A stretch of DNA of 64,000 nucleotides from Lachnospiraceae bacterium (GTDB lineage: Bacteria; Bacillota; Clostridia; Lachnospirales; Lachnospiraceae): contig CAJTIU010000011.1 of the NCBI GenBank assembly GCA_910576335.1, positions 62,001 to 126,000 on the forward strand. The letters run 5' to 3'. Below the pieces are notes generated by a model. That model made no database searches. It worked only from the letters and a program-made list of their open reading frames with translations, and was not told the origin of the DNA. Positions 9,115-17,684 of this stretch are shown one piece after another. A program made the translations under genes and the position numbers. Within the stretch, counting starts at the first letter, position 1; every line of letters begins with the position of its first letter.

Positions 9115-10032
9115 TTAAATTTCGATATTCAATAGTGTGATGATGAGTGCCATGCGGATATAGACGCCGTACTGTGCCTGCTTAAAGTATGCGGCGCGGG
9201 GATCGCTGTCTACTTCAACGGAGATCTCGTTTACTCTGGGGAGTGGATGAAGGACGTGCATATCCCTGGGAGCAAGTTCCATCTTTTTGGAATCCAGTAT
9301 GTAGAAGTCCTTCATGCGTACGTAGTCTTCCTCATTAAAGAAGCGTTCCTTCTGTACGCGGGTCATGTACAGGATATCCAGCGACGGGAGAGCATCCTCA
9401 AGGCGCACGACTTCCTTGTATTCTATGTTCTGCCGGTCAAGCACGTCTTTACGTATGTAGCCTGGAAGCTTGAGTTCTTCTGGTGAGATCAGTACGAATT
9501 TTACATTCGGATAACGAACCAGTGCGTGAATGAGAGAGTGGACAGTACGCCCGAATTTCAGGTCTCCGCAAAGACCAATGGTCATATTATCAAGCCGTCC
9601 CTTTAAGGAGTGGATTGTTAAAAGATCGGTAAGTGTCTGGGTTGGATGCTGATGTCCCCCGTCCCCTGCATTGATTACAGGAATTGAAGAATGTGCACAG
9701 GCAACAAGTGCTGCTCCCTCCTTTGGATGACGCATCGCACAGATGTCTGCATAGCAGGAAATAATGCGGATTGTGTCGGCCACGCTTTCCCCTTTGGAAG
9801 CAGAGCTTGAATCGGCGGAAGAAAAGCCAAGAACACTTCCCCCAAGGTTCAGCATCGCGGCCTCGTGACTCAGTCTTGTGCGGGTGCTTGGCTCATAGAA
9901 TAAGGTTGCAAGCTTTTTTCCGTCACATACATGAGCATATTTTTCGGGATTCGCTTCAATATCTTCTGCCATTTCCATAAGTTTATCCAATTCTTCCACG
10001 GAAAAATCCAGTGGACTCATCAAGTGTCTCAT
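9115..10032 (-). CDS. pyrB: aspartate carbamoyltransferase catalytic subunit
   Basis: Condenses carbamoyl phosphate and aspartate to carbamoyl aspartate in pyrimidine synthesis. 305 residues from the ATG at 10032. Motifs: [15 protein letters not shown] (carbamoyl phosphate binding), [12 protein letters not shown] and HPLPRVNEI. The open frame continues upstream to 10119, but the ATG at 10032 is preceded by GGAGGG, 4 bases away, and gives the usual family length. pyrB-pyrI form a two-gene operon with a promoter at 10078-10106. Confidence 0.96.
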   Translation of the reverse strand: MRHLMSPLDFSVEELDKLMEMAEDIEANPEKYAHVCDGKKLATLFYEPSTRTRLSHEAAMLNLGGSVLGFSSADSSSASKGESVADTIRIISCYADICAMRHPKEGAALVACAHSSIPVINAGDGGHQHPTQTLTDLLTIHSLKGRLDNMTIGLCGDLKFGRTVHSLIHALVRYPNVKFVLISPEELKLPGYIRKDVLDRQNIEYKEVVRLEDALPSLDILYMTRVQKERFFNEEDYVRMKDFYILDSKKMELAPRDMHVLHPLPRVNEISVEVDSDPRAAYFKQAQYGVYIRMALIITLLNIEI

Positions 10033-10067
10033 AAAACCCTCCTTAAATGACAATAAAATGTTAAAAA

Positions 10068-10106
10068 GTCTCTGTACATAATATAACATACAGAGACGAT
10101 TTTCAA
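10068..10106 (-). promoter_or_regulatory. pyrBI promoter overlapped by an operator-like palindrome
   Basis: On the minus strand TTGAAA (10101-10106), a 17-base spacer and TATTAT (10078-10083) form a near-consensus promoter. A 30-base inverted repeat with arms GTCTCTGTA and TACAGAGAC (10068-10097) is centred on the -10 box. Because the transcript would start inside the far arm, the palindrome is better explained as a DNA-binding site than as a transcribed hairpin. The regulator is unknown. Confidence 0.65.
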
Positions 10107-10150
10107 TACTGATTTTCATGTCATAGAAATATTTTTATTACAATTCACGG

Positions 10151-10283
10151 GGCCGTGCGCCCTGCTGCACGGCATCCGGGCCAGTAAAGTGGTGGTTTCC
10201 GGCATCCAGCCCCTCGCTGAATGCGACTTTTAAATGGGCTGGATGCGTTACTATGAGCGGACGGTTAGTCCGTGAATAGTAAC
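10151..10283. repeat. cluster of three hairpins, including a family C palindrome
   Basis: Three inverted repeats follow each other: GCCGTGC/GCACGGC (about 10151-10172), GCATCCAGCCC/GGGCTGGATGC (10202-10246, 11 perfect pairs) and GTTACTAT/ATAGTAAC (10247-10283). The last recurs in related form at 44159-44196 and reads into the end of the adjacent minus-strand gene, giving its stop codon. The group lies between pyrB and the small membrane protein. Confidence 0.7.
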
Positions 10284-10651
10284 ATTTTTTCGAATACCAG
10301 TCCCGCGCCGAACCAGTAGGGAGCATAATCGAGCCGGATCAGACCGTCCACATTAAGAGGAGCTTTGCTGTAATCCCATGGGCAGGCTCCGTATTTTCTA
10401 AGGAAAGAGCCAGTGATATATTCGCCGATAAAGATGCAGCATGTGTAGATTCCTCCTCTCAGTATCACGCTTTTTCCTTTCAGAAGACGGCACACGGGAG
10501 ACAAGAGACTCGCCATGCCATAGATGGGAAACATCCAGATGGAGGTATTTCCCATGAGCTTTGGATTGTGTTTTTTGAAGGAACGAAGGCCGGTAAACAG
10601 GATTTCCATGCACCATCCGGTCGTTCCGCATGTTAAAAATTTATGCTTCAT
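10265..10651 (-). CDS. small membrane protein, putative ABC transporter type IV-like (PF06541 type)
   Basis: 128 residues with about three or four hydrophobic segments. It resembles proteins labelled putative ABC-transporter type IV from the patterns GWCMEILFTG near the start, GEYITGSFL in the middle and CPWDYSKAPLNVDGLIRLDYAP near the end. Biochemical function is not established. A GTG at 10678 would extend it by 9 residues, but the ATG at 10651 is preferred by family start; neither has a strong ribosome site. The last residues (about MLLFTD) and the stop are read from the family C palindrome, so the C-terminus has probably been altered by insertion. Confidence 0.7.
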   Translation of the reverse strand: MKHKFLTCGTTGWCMEILFTGLRSFKKHNPKLMGNTSIWMFPIYGMASLLSPVCRLLKGKSVILRGGIYTCCIFIGEYITGSFLRKYGACPWDYSKAPLNVDGLIRLDYAPYWFGAGLVFEKMLLFTD

Positions 10652-10706
10652 ATCTTTTAGTATGGATACCGGAAACACATTTTATACAGGAAATGAGGGA
10701 TATCTA

Positions 10707-10736
10707 TTGAACTGTGAATGGCTGTTGGAGTATAAT
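10707..10736 (+). promoter_or_regulatory. promoter of pheA with prs-like leader element
   Basis: TTGAAC (10707-10712), 18 bases, TATAAT (10731-10736). Immediately downstream TATGATACAAGTGTC and TCATGCG-N9-CGCATGA (a 7-bp hairpin, about 10759-10781) repeat the arrangement at the start of the prs mRNA. Confidence 0.65.
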
Positions 10737-10831
10737 ATGATACAAGTGTCAAAGAGTCATGCGTTTCATATTCGCATGAAAAAGCAGTTACTAATTATTA
10801 TTCACAGCAGAAAACAGGAGTTGAGAAGAGC

Positions 10832-11986
10832 ATGGCATCATTACAGGAATTGCGGCAGCAGCTGGATGAGGTGGACAGCCGTATTGTAGAATTATATGAA
10901 AAAAGAATGAGTATTTGTGAACAGGTGGGAGAATATAAGATTCAGGCAGGCGCAAAGGTTCTTGACCGCATGCGGGAGAAGGAGAAGCTTCAGGATGTGG
11001 CAGGGATGGCAAGTTCCCCGTTTAATAAAAAGGGGATACAGGAACTCTACGAACAGCTTATGAGCATGAGCCGGAAGCTCCAGTATCAGAAGCTGGTGGA
11101 GGCAGGGGCGCTGGGACGTCTTCCATTCATACAGATGGATTCTCTGGATTACCGGGACGTCAGAATTGTGTTTCAGGGGACAGAGGGAGCCTATGGGCAG
11201 GCAGCCATGAAGACATATTTCGGAGAAAATGTTAACAGCTATCATGTGAAGACCTTCAGGGATGCCATGGAAGCGATTGAGGAGGGAGCGGCGGATTATG
11301 CGGTGCTGCCTATAGAGAATTCCTCGGCTGGTTCTGTGAATGAGGTTTATGATCTGCTTGTGGAGTTTGAAAATTATATAGTGGGAGAGACGATTATTCC
11401 AGTGGTCCATACCCTTGCCGGACTTCCCGGAAGCAGGCTTTCAGATATTGAGAGAGTATACTCTAAGGCAGAGGCACTGATGCAGACATCCCATTTTCTC
11501 GGGAAGCATGGGAAATGGCAGCAGATCAGTGTGGCGAATACAGCCATTGCGGCAAAAAAGATTCTGGACGAGCAGGACAGGACGCAGGCAGCAGTATGCA
11601 GCGCAGATGCAGCCGGCATCTATGGCCTTGAGATTCTGCAGAATGGAATTAATGATGAAAAAAACAATTCCACGAGATTTATCGTAATTACGAACCAGAA
11701 AGTATTTTTAAAAGGAGCATCCAAGATCAGCATCTGCTTTGAGCTGCCACATGAGAGCGGCTCCCTGTATCATCTCCTTTCTCACTTTATTTATAATAAT
11801 CTGAACATGACACGGATCGAGTCAAGGCCGGTGGAAGGAAGAAGCTGGGAATACCGGTTCTTCATAGATTTTGAGGGGAATCTGGAAGACGCATCAGTGA
11901 AAAATGCCATCCGGGGTCTACGCGAGGAGAGCAGGGGACTTAAAATATTAGGGAATTACCAGGAGTGTATGTATGAGAACAGATGA
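10832..11986 (+). CDS. pheA: bifunctional chorismate mutase / prephenate dehydratase
   Basis: Converts chorismate to prephenate and then phenylpyruvate for phenylalanine synthesis. 384 residues: AroQ-type chorismate mutase (1-90, with LDEVDSRIVELYEKRM), prephenate dehydratase (about 108-290, beginning VFQGTEGAYG and ending with the catalytic STRF motif) and an ACT domain (about 300-375) with the Phe-binding ESRP motif, so feedback inhibition by phenylalanine is expected. It starts at the ATG after AGGAG. The next gene overlaps its end by 14 bases, indicating translational coupling with a DUF815 ATPase. Confidence 0.96.
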   Translation: MASLQELRQQLDEVDSRIVELYEKRMSICEQVGEYKIQAGAKVLDRMREKEKLQDVAGMASSPFNKKGIQELYEQLMSMSRKLQYQKLVEAGALGRLPFIQMDSLDYRDVRIVFQGTEGAYGQAAMKTYFGENVNSYHVKTFRDAMEAIEEGAADYAVLPIENSSAGSVNEVYDLLVEFENYIVGETIIPVVHTLAGLPGSRLSDIERVYSKAEALMQTSHFLGKHGKWQQISVANTAIAAKKILDEQDRTQAAVCSADAAGIYGLEILQNGINDEKNNSTRFIVITNQKVFLKGASKISICFELPHESGSLYHLLSHFIYNNLNMTRIESRPVEGRSWEYRFFIDFEGNLEDASVKNAIRGLREESRGLKILGNYQECMYENR

Positions 11987-13283
11987 GCTTATTTTATACA
12001 GGGATACAGAAGAAGAAAGTATTCTTTCGGACATGGCGTTTTTAATGGAAAATGTCCATGACGGCTTAAGTGATAAGGAGACAGAGGGGCTTAAAAGGAG
12101 GCTTTTTTCCTGCGTGGAAAAGCTGGTCAGGCTATCGGTGAACCATGGTTTTGAAGGGAATCTGTGGCATGATTACCTTGCCCTTTATCTTGCTGCCCAT
12201 GAAAATGCATACAGCACATCCTGCGAGATCGTGGGAGAGGTGGAGGGAGGTATTAATGAAGCTGTACTTTACGATTTCACGATTCTGAGAGAGTTGTTTG
12301 CTTTTGACTTTTCCGGGCTTTCGGAAAGGCTTGGCGTAAGTGCGCTGTCCTTTCTGACTGATTACGAGGGAATTCACGGACATGGAAAGGTATTTAACAA
12401 GCGGATCCGTGACAGGATCTGTGAGCTTGGCCGCCATCTGGCAGGGGCTGCAGACGCCAGAGAGTTTAAAGAGATCATGACCCGGTTTTACCAGGAATTC
12501 GGTGTGGGAAAGCTGGGGCTTCACAAGGCATTCCGGGTGGCTCATACAGAGAGAGGAGCAGAGATTGTGCCGATTACAAAGATTGCCCATGTAAAACTCG
12601 ATGACCTGGTGGGCTATGAGCTTGCAAAGAAGAAGCTGATTGATAATACAGAGGCGTTTGTAAGCGGAAGACGGGCTAATAACTGTCTCCTTTTCGGAGA
12701 TGCGGGTACGGGGAAATCCTCCTCTATTAAAGCAATCCTCAACCAGTACTATGACAGGGGGCTTCGGATGATTGAGGTGTACAAGCATCAGTTCCAGGAT
12801 CTGAATGATATTATCTCGCAGATTAAAAACCGCAATTATAAATTTATTATCTATATGGATGATCTGTCCTTTGAGGAATTTGAAATTGAATATAAGTACC
12901 TGAAGGCAGTCATAGAGGGCGGTCTTGAGAGAAAGCCAGATAATATTCTGATCTATGCTACATCCAACCGGAGGCATCTGATCCGGGAGACCTTTAAAGA
13001 TAAGGCGGATCGGGACGAGGAGCTTCATACGAATGATACGGTGCAGGAAAAGCTGTCTCTTGTGGCGCGATTCGGTGTGACGATCTATTTTGGAAAGCCA
13101 GATAAGAAGCAGTTCCAGGAGATTGTAAGGCAGCTGGCGAAAAAGAATGGGATTGGCATGCCGGAGGATGATCTTCTTCTTGAGGCAAATAAATGGGAAC
13201 TTAGTCATGGAGGATTGTCTGGCAGGACTGCGCAGCAGTTTATAGATTACCTTGCAGGGACAGGGCAGAGAGAGGAAATGTGA
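11973..13283 (+). CDS. DUF815 family AAA-type ATPase
   Basis: 436 residues. The N-terminal 200 residues are helical and acidic without recognised motifs. From about residue 205 the DUF815 domain follows: DDLVGYELAKKKL, Walker A LFGDAGTGKSSS, Walker B FIIYMDDLSFE, then ATSNRRHLIRE (sensor 1 region), as in AAA proteins. The function is not known in any organism as far as I can tell. It overlaps pheA by 14 bases, with AGGAG 8 bases before its ATG, and ends 2 bases before the ATG of the next gene, so the three are co-expressed. The link to Phe synthesis may be only positional. Confidence 0.85.
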   Translation: MRTDELILYRDTEEESILSDMAFLMENVHDGLSDKETEGLKRRLFSCVEKLVRLSVNHGFEGNLWHDYLALYLAAHENAYSTSCEIVGEVEGGINEAVLYDFTILRELFAFDFSGLSERLGVSALSFLTDYEGIHGHGKVFNKRIRDRICELGRHLAGAADAREFKEIMTRFYQEFGVGKLGLHKAFRVAHTERGAEIVPITKIAHVKLDDLVGYELAKKKLIDNTEAFVSGRRANNCLLFGDAGTGKSSSIKAILNQYYDRGLRMIEVYKHQFQDLNDIISQIKNRNYKFIIYMDDLSFEEFEIEYKYLKAVIEGGLERKPDNILIYATSNRRHLIRETFKDKADRDEELHTNDTVQEKLSLVARFGVTIYFGKPDKKQFQEIVRQLAKKNGIGMPEDDLLLEANKWELSHGGLSGRTAQQFIDYLAGTGQREEM

Positions 13284-13285
13284 AC

Positions 13286-13903
13286 ATGGTAAATAGTGTA
13301 GAGAGCTTAAAGATTCTGATGGATACCTTCGGGGATGGATGGAAGGATCAGCTGTCCCAGTATTTCCGCGGCTCAAGGGAATTTGGGCCAGAAGAGAAAA
13401 GATGTCTGATTAATTTTTTTGATGCATATAGAGAGGATTTTATTGGGAACAGGCTGTTTAATCTGGCTGAGGTGGAGAAGTTGGTGGAAAGCGAGATCCT
13501 GAACAATCAGATTGAAAATTATGTTGATGATATGCTGAGCTTTTATTATGCAACAGAACCACTGCGAGAGCTGGAAGAGAGGGATCCGGTGAAGGTGAAG
13601 GCAGCAATCGACTTTATTTTCGAGCAGGTTATCCTGCGCTATAATTCGGATTTTGAAGATTCCTATGAAAGATATGAATTTTCAGGACATCAGGAGTTTG
13701 GGGACGCAGCGCGTGCCCTGGATTCTCTGTGTACGTATGTGGTGGCGGGCAATTTTTATAAGACAACGATTGTTGATATTATCTACAGTCATACCCGTCT
13801 TTCCAGAGATGCCTGCAGACATCTTGGAAACCGGATAGACGAAAAATTCGAAGCACTGCAGCAAAAGCTCCTGATTGGCAAATTATATGATCTTCTTTCC
13901 TAA
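13286..13903 (+). CDS. unknown acidic helical protein, partner of the DUF815 ATPase
   Basis: 205 residues, not recognised. It is soluble, acidic and rich in Leu, Phe and Tyr with long predicted helices, and lacks a signal peptide or membrane segment. The ATG at 13286 lies about 10 bases after AGAGG; a GTG at 13280 overlaps the end of the DUF815 gene but is too close to that ribosome site. Its start is 2 bases after the ATPase stop, so the two probably act together, for example as ATPase and substrate or adaptor. That is inference from position only. Confidence 0.6.
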   Translation: MVNSVESLKILMDTFGDGWKDQLSQYFRGSREFGPEEKRCLINFFDAYREDFIGNRLFNLAEVEKLVESEILNNQIENYVDDMLSFYYATEPLRELEERDPVKVKAAIDFIFEQVILRYNSDFEDSYERYEFSGHQEFGDAARALDSLCTYVVAGNFYKTTIVDIIYSHTRLSRDACRHLGNRIDEKFEALQQKLLIGKLYDLLS

Positions 13904-13943
13904 ATGATTTCTCAAATATACTTTAGTGATACATCATTGTATT

Positions 13944-13976
13944 ATACTCACGGCCGATGAAATCTGCCGTGAGTAT
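13944..13976. terminator. hairpin between convergent genes
   Basis: Perfect 11-bp arms ATACTCACGGC and GCCGTGAGTAT with an 11-base loop lie between the end of the unknown gene and the end of rqcH, which converge here. There is no real T-tract on either side, so termination is plausible but not certain. Confidence 0.4.
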
Positions 13977-14069
13977 CGCGCCGGCTGTCCGTGCCCGCTG
14001 TGCCGTCGGTCAGAAAGTGAACAGCTGCACGAATATCAGACGCGTGTTACTTTGGGATTATTGCAATGA

Positions 14070-15809
14070 TTAATCCTGTACAGCCTTTATCTTTGAAATA
14101 TCAGAGTCAATGACCAGGGAATAGTTCGTATAGTATACGACGAAGCCTGGTTTTGCACCATTCGGTTTTTTAACATGCTTTTTCTCAACATAATCAATTT
14201 CAACTTTGTCTGCCCCGCGGCTTTTTGAATAATATGCGGCAAGGCGTCCTGCTTCCTCGAACGTTGAATCAGGCAGCTCGTCTCCATTTGTCCGGACAAT
14301 AACATGGGAGCCTGCAGCGCCCTTGGCATGGAACCACCAGTCATTTCCATTGGCGAAGGAGAAGGTGAGCTCGTCATTCTGAAAATTATTTTTTCCCACA
14401 TACATATGATATCCGTCGCCAGAGAGATAGTGCATGGGTTTGTTTGTAAGCTTTACCTTTTTCTTCGTAAACTTCCGGCGTATATAGCCGCTCTGAATCA
14501 GTTCTTCCTTGATCTGCGCCAGGTCAGCCTCACTTCGTGCAATGTCCAGCGCTGTGCTGATGGATTCCAGGTAGGCGATGTCATCGCCTGTTTCTTTGAT
14601 CAGCCCCGAGAGTGCCTCAAAAGTCCGCTTCTGCTTGTTATATCTGGCAAAATATTTCTGCGAATTTTCCTGGGGAGTCTTAACCGGGTCTAAGGGGATC
14701 GTAATGTCCTCATTGGTATAATAGTTCAGGCAGGTAAGCTCTCTGGAGCCGGGATCCAGGTTATAACCGTAGGTGTTGATCAGTTCTCCGTATATCTTGT
14801 ATTTTTCCCGCTTTTCTGTATCCTTAAGCTGACGTTCCTGCAGGTCGTATTTCTTCCGGTTCCGTTCCAGCGCCGTCTGTACGACATGGCGCAGATCAGC
14901 GCTTTTCTGCCGTATGCGGGTCAGGGTGTTTTTAGAAGAATAGTAGGCTGTAAGCACCTCGGAAATAGAGGTGTACTCCTTTTTTTCCATATGCTCGAAC
15001 TGGAGGAGAGGGAGTGCCGCAAATTCCGCCGGTTCGGCCCCCCGGTAATAGATGACCGGATGAAAATGATGCGACTTTACTTCGTCCATATAGTAGGAAA
15101 ACTGCCGGAACAGATGCATCAGAATATCCTCGGACAGCTCTCCCTCATCCGAATCCAGGTCGATGCCTGCACGAAGGCAGATGTCAGCGGCAGCAACAGG
15201 GCTGATGCCGGTAAAGCCAGCATACAGAGCCTTGGAAACGGACATTGGTTTTTCCTTCAGTGCGCGTACAAAGCCATCTTCATCCACGCTTAGAGGATCG
15301 TGTTTGGACATGGTATCGGGTATAAAATAATTTCTGCCGGGCAGAACCTCCCTGACAGAGCTCATCTGCGCGGAAACATGCTTGATGCTGTCGATGATTC
15401 TGTCCTGGTTATCGCAGAAGATGATATTACTGTGTTTTCCCATAATCTCTACGATCAGCTTCTTTTGGCAGGGGTCTCCAAGCTCGTCCAGATGTTCAAT
15501 GTCAATGGATATGATCCGTTCCAGTCCCGGCTGGGTGATGCCGGCAATGCGTCCGCCGCCAATGTGCTTTCTTAAAAGCATGCAGAAATTGGGCGCAGTC
15601 ATGGGCCCCGGCTTATTTTCCTCTGTAAGATAAATCAGAGGAAGAGAGGCGCTTGCCGAGATATAAAGACGCTTCTGTTCCCCCGGTGTCTTGACCGTGA
15701 GGAGGAGTTCATCGGATTCTGGCTGGGCGATCTTCGCGATGCGTCCGCCGGTGAGATGTTCATTCAGTTCATTTACAATTGATGATACGGTGATTCCGTC
15801 AAATGCCAT
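14070..15809 (-). CDS. rqcH: ribosome-associated quality control protein RqcH (NFACT family)
   Basis: Binds stalled 50S subunits carrying peptidyl-tRNA and recruits tRNA-Ala to add C-terminal alanine tails. Older annotations call it fibronectin-binding protein. 579 residues: NFACT-N domain (MAFDGITVSSIVNELN, then GRIAKIAQPESDELLL), helix-hairpin-helix and coiled coil (about 280-430), and NFACT-R domain with WWFHAKGAAGSHVIVR near residue 480. It is transcribed divergently from yicC, and their promoters overlap. The ATG has only a distant GGAAAGGA, so the initiation signal is weak. Confidence 0.93.
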   Translation of the reverse strand: MAFDGITVSSIVNELNEHLTGGRIAKIAQPESDELLLTVKTPGEQKRLYISASASLPLIYLTEENKPGPMTAPNFCMLLRKHIGGGRIAGITQPGLERIISIDIEHLDELGDPCQKKLIVEIMGKHSNIIFCDNQDRIIDSIKHVSAQMSSVREVLPGRNYFIPDTMSKHDPLSVDEDGFVRALKEKPMSVSKALYAGFTGISPVAAADICLRAGIDLDSDEGELSEDILMHLFRQFSYYMDEVKSHHFHPVIYYRGAEPAEFAALPLLQFEHMEKKEYTSISEVLTAYYSSKNTLTRIRQKSADLRHVVQTALERNRKKYDLQERQLKDTEKREKYKIYGELINTYGYNLDPGSRELTCLNYYTNEDITIPLDPVKTPQENSQKYFARYNKQKRTFEALSGLIKETGDDIAYLESISTALDIARSEADLAQIKEELIQSGYIRRKFTKKKVKLTNKPMHYLSGDGYHMYVGKNNFQNDELTFSFANGNDWWFHAKGAAGSHVIVRTNGDELPDSTFEEAGRLAAYYSKSRGADKVEIDYVEKKHVKKPNGAKPGFVVYYTNYSLVIDSDISKIKAVQD

Positions 15810-15847
15810 AATAAATAACTAATCCTTTCCTAAATATCTGTCTTTTT

Positions 15848-15876
15848 ATTGTAGTATAGTTGACGTAAATTTGCAA
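15848..15876 (-). promoter_or_regulatory. promoter of rqcH
   Basis: Minus strand TTGCAA (15871-15876), 17 bases, TACAAT (15848-15853). It overlaps the opposing yicC promoter over most of its length. Confidence 0.55.
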
Positions 15877-15888
15877 ATGTCTTATAAT
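15860..15888 (+). promoter_or_regulatory. promoter of the yicC-gmk-rpoZ operon
   Basis: TTGACG (15860-15865), exactly 17 bases, perfect TATAAT (15883-15888), about 40 bases upstream of the yicC start codon. Confidence 0.75.
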
Positions 15889-15926
15889 AAATTCGGAAAT
15901 TAAAAAAATATGATGAGGTTTCAATC

Positions 15927-16808
15927 ATGATAAAGAGTATGACAGGTTTTGGGAGATGCGAGATCTCGGACGGAGAGCGGAGATTTACGGTAGAGATGAA
16001 GGGAGTCAACCATCGCTATCTGGATGTGAATATCCGTATGCCGAAAAAAATAAACTGCTTTGAGACGGCAATACGGGGACTGATGAAGAAAAGTATTTTA
16101 AGAGGAAAGGTGGATCTGTTTATCCTGTATGAAGACTCATCGGAGAGCCAGATGACACTGCGTTATAATGAGGCACTGGCAGAGGAATATCTGACAGCAC
16201 TTAAGAGGATGGTGGAAAGATTTTCACTGGAGGATGACATCAGGGTATCTACCCTGTCCCGTTACCCGGAGGTTCTCACAATGGAAGAGCAGCCGCTTGA
16301 TGAAGAGGAGCTGTGGAACGGCTTAAGGCAGGCGCTTGACGGTGCTGTGGAGAAGTTTGTGGAGGCGAGGACTACAGAAGGAGAAGCCCTGAAGGCAGAT
16401 ATTCTTCAGAAGCTTGACAGGATGCTGGAGCTTGTTTCTTTTATTGAGGAGCGCACTCCGCAGATAATTGCAGGGTACAGGGAGAAGCTAGAACATAAGG
16501 TGCGGGAGCTTCTGGCAGATACACAGATTGAGGACAGCCGCATAGCGGCGGAGGTCGTACTGTTTGCGGACAAGATCTGTACAGACGAGGAGGTTGTCCG
16601 TCTGAAGAGCCATATTGTACATATGAGGGAGACCCTTGGGGCCGGTGATGCGGGAATCGGACGGAAGCTTGATTTTATAGCCCAGGAGATGAACCGGGAG
16701 GCGAATACGATCCTCTCGAAGGCCAATGATCTTGATATATCGAATGTGGGAATTGATCTTAAGACAGAGATTGAGAAGGTAAGAGAACAGATTCAGAATA
16801 TCGAATAG
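15927..16808 (+). CDS. yicC: YicC/YloC family endoribonuclease
   Basis: 293 residues with the family start MIKSMTGFGRCE, the VKSHIVHM-like VRLKSHIVHMRETL segment and the C-terminal KLDFIAQEMNREANTI-SKAND-DIS signature (DUF1732). The family was shown in E. coli and Bacillus to be an endoribonuclease, with a reported effect on small-RNA turnover. It heads a run with gmk 12 bases downstream and rpoZ after that, the same order as in B. subtilis except that no remA is present between yicC and gmk. Confidence 0.93.
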   Translation: MIKSMTGFGRCEISDGERRFTVEMKGVNHRYLDVNIRMPKKINCFETAIRGLMKKSILRGKVDLFILYEDSSESQMTLRYNEALAEEYLTALKRMVERFSLEDDIRVSTLSRYPEVLTMEEQPLDEEELWNGLRQALDGAVEKFVEARTTEGEALKADILQKLDRMLELVSFIEERTPQIIAGYREKLEHKVRELLADTQIEDSRIAAEVVLFADKICTDEEVVRLKSHIVHMRETLGAGDAGIGRKLDFIAQEMNREANTILSKANDLDISNVGIDLKTEIEKVREQIQNIE

Positions 16809-16820
16809 GGGAGAGAAAAG

Positions 16821-17441
16821 ATGGATAAGGAAGGGATTCTTATTGTAGTATCTGGCTTTTCAGGTGCAGGTAAGGGCACCATCATGAAGGAGCTTCTTGA
16901 AAAATATGATAATTATGCGTTGTCAGTCTCTGCAACAACAAGGAAGCCAAGGCCCGGCGAGGAAGAGGGAAAGGCATATTTCTTCAAATCAAAGGAAGAA
17001 TTTGAAAAAATGATTGCGAAAGATGAGCTGATAGAGTATGCTAAATACGTGGAAAATTATTACGGAACGCCGCGTATGTATGTGGAAGAGCAGCTAAAGG
17101 CAGGAAAGGATGTGATCCTGGAGATTGAGATACAGGGGGCGCTGAAGGTGAAGGAGAAGTTCCCGGATACGCTGCTTTTGTTTGTAACACCGCCTACTGC
17201 TGCAGAGCTTAAGAGACGTCTGGCTGGCCGGGGGACGGAGACAATGGATGTGATCGAGTACCGGCTCGGCCGTGCGAAGGAAGAAGCACAGGGAATAGAA
17301 CACTATGATTATCTGATTATTAATGACAGGCTTGACGAGTGTGTGGAAGAGGTACACAGGATTATTCAGGGAGAGCACAGAAGAGTTTCGCGTAATCAGA
17401 GGATGATTGAGAATATAAAGAGAGATTTGAAAGGAGAATGA
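16821..17441 (+). CDS. gmk: guanylate kinase
   Basis: Phosphorylates GMP to GDP. 206 residues. P-loop SGFSGAGKGT near residue 11; GMP-binding SATTRKPRPGEEEGKAYFF follows, and the lid region RLAGRGTET is visible. The start ATG follows AGGGGAGAG. The spacing to rpoZ is 3 bases. Pairing with rpoZ is also seen in E. coli (gmk-rpoZ-spoT) and Firmicutes and may reflect links to ppGpp biology. Confidence 0.97.
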   Translation: MDKEGILIVVSGFSGAGKGTIMKELLEKYDNYALSVSATTRKPRPGEEEGKAYFFKSKEEFEKMIAKDELIEYAKYVENYYGTPRMYVEEQLKAGKDVILEIEIQGALKVKEKFPDTLLLFVTPPTAAELKRRLAGRGTETMDVIEYRLGRAKEEAQGIEHYDYLIINDRLDECVEEVHRIIQGEHRRVSRNQRMIENIKRDLKGE

Positions 17442-17444
17442 TGT

Positions 17445-17684
17445 ATGTTACATCCATCTTACACAGATTTAATGAAGGTAGTGAATAAGGACGTTGAGGA
17501 AGGTGCAACGAAGGTTGTAAACAGCCGCTATTCCATCGTAATGGCTACTGCAAAGCGTGCCCGTGAGCTAATAGACGGTTCTATTCCCCTTGTGAGCACG
17601 AAGGGAAGAGGCAAGGCTCTCTCAATCGCTATTGATGAGCTGAACCAGGCAAAGATCAAGGTTGCCGGTGAAGAAGATGAATAA
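17445..17684 (+). CDS. rpoZ: RNA polymerase omega subunit
   Basis: Small subunit that helps assemble beta-prime. 79 residues with the conserved NSRYSIVMATAKRARELI block and a short acidic tail. The ATG at 17445 follows AAAGGAG, and the gene starts 3 bases after gmk. The final codons overlap the possible ATG start of rimO. Confidence 0.93.
   Translation: MLHPSYTDLMKVVNKDVEEGATKVVNSRYSIVMATAKRARELIDGSIPLVSTKGRGKALSIAIDELNQAKIKVAGEEDE

Noticed and set aside
12132-13376. 414-codon open frame antisense to the DUF815 ATPase and the next gene
   Set aside because: Shadow of a well-supported gene: no ribosome site, no family motifs, and composition typical of reversed coding DNA.
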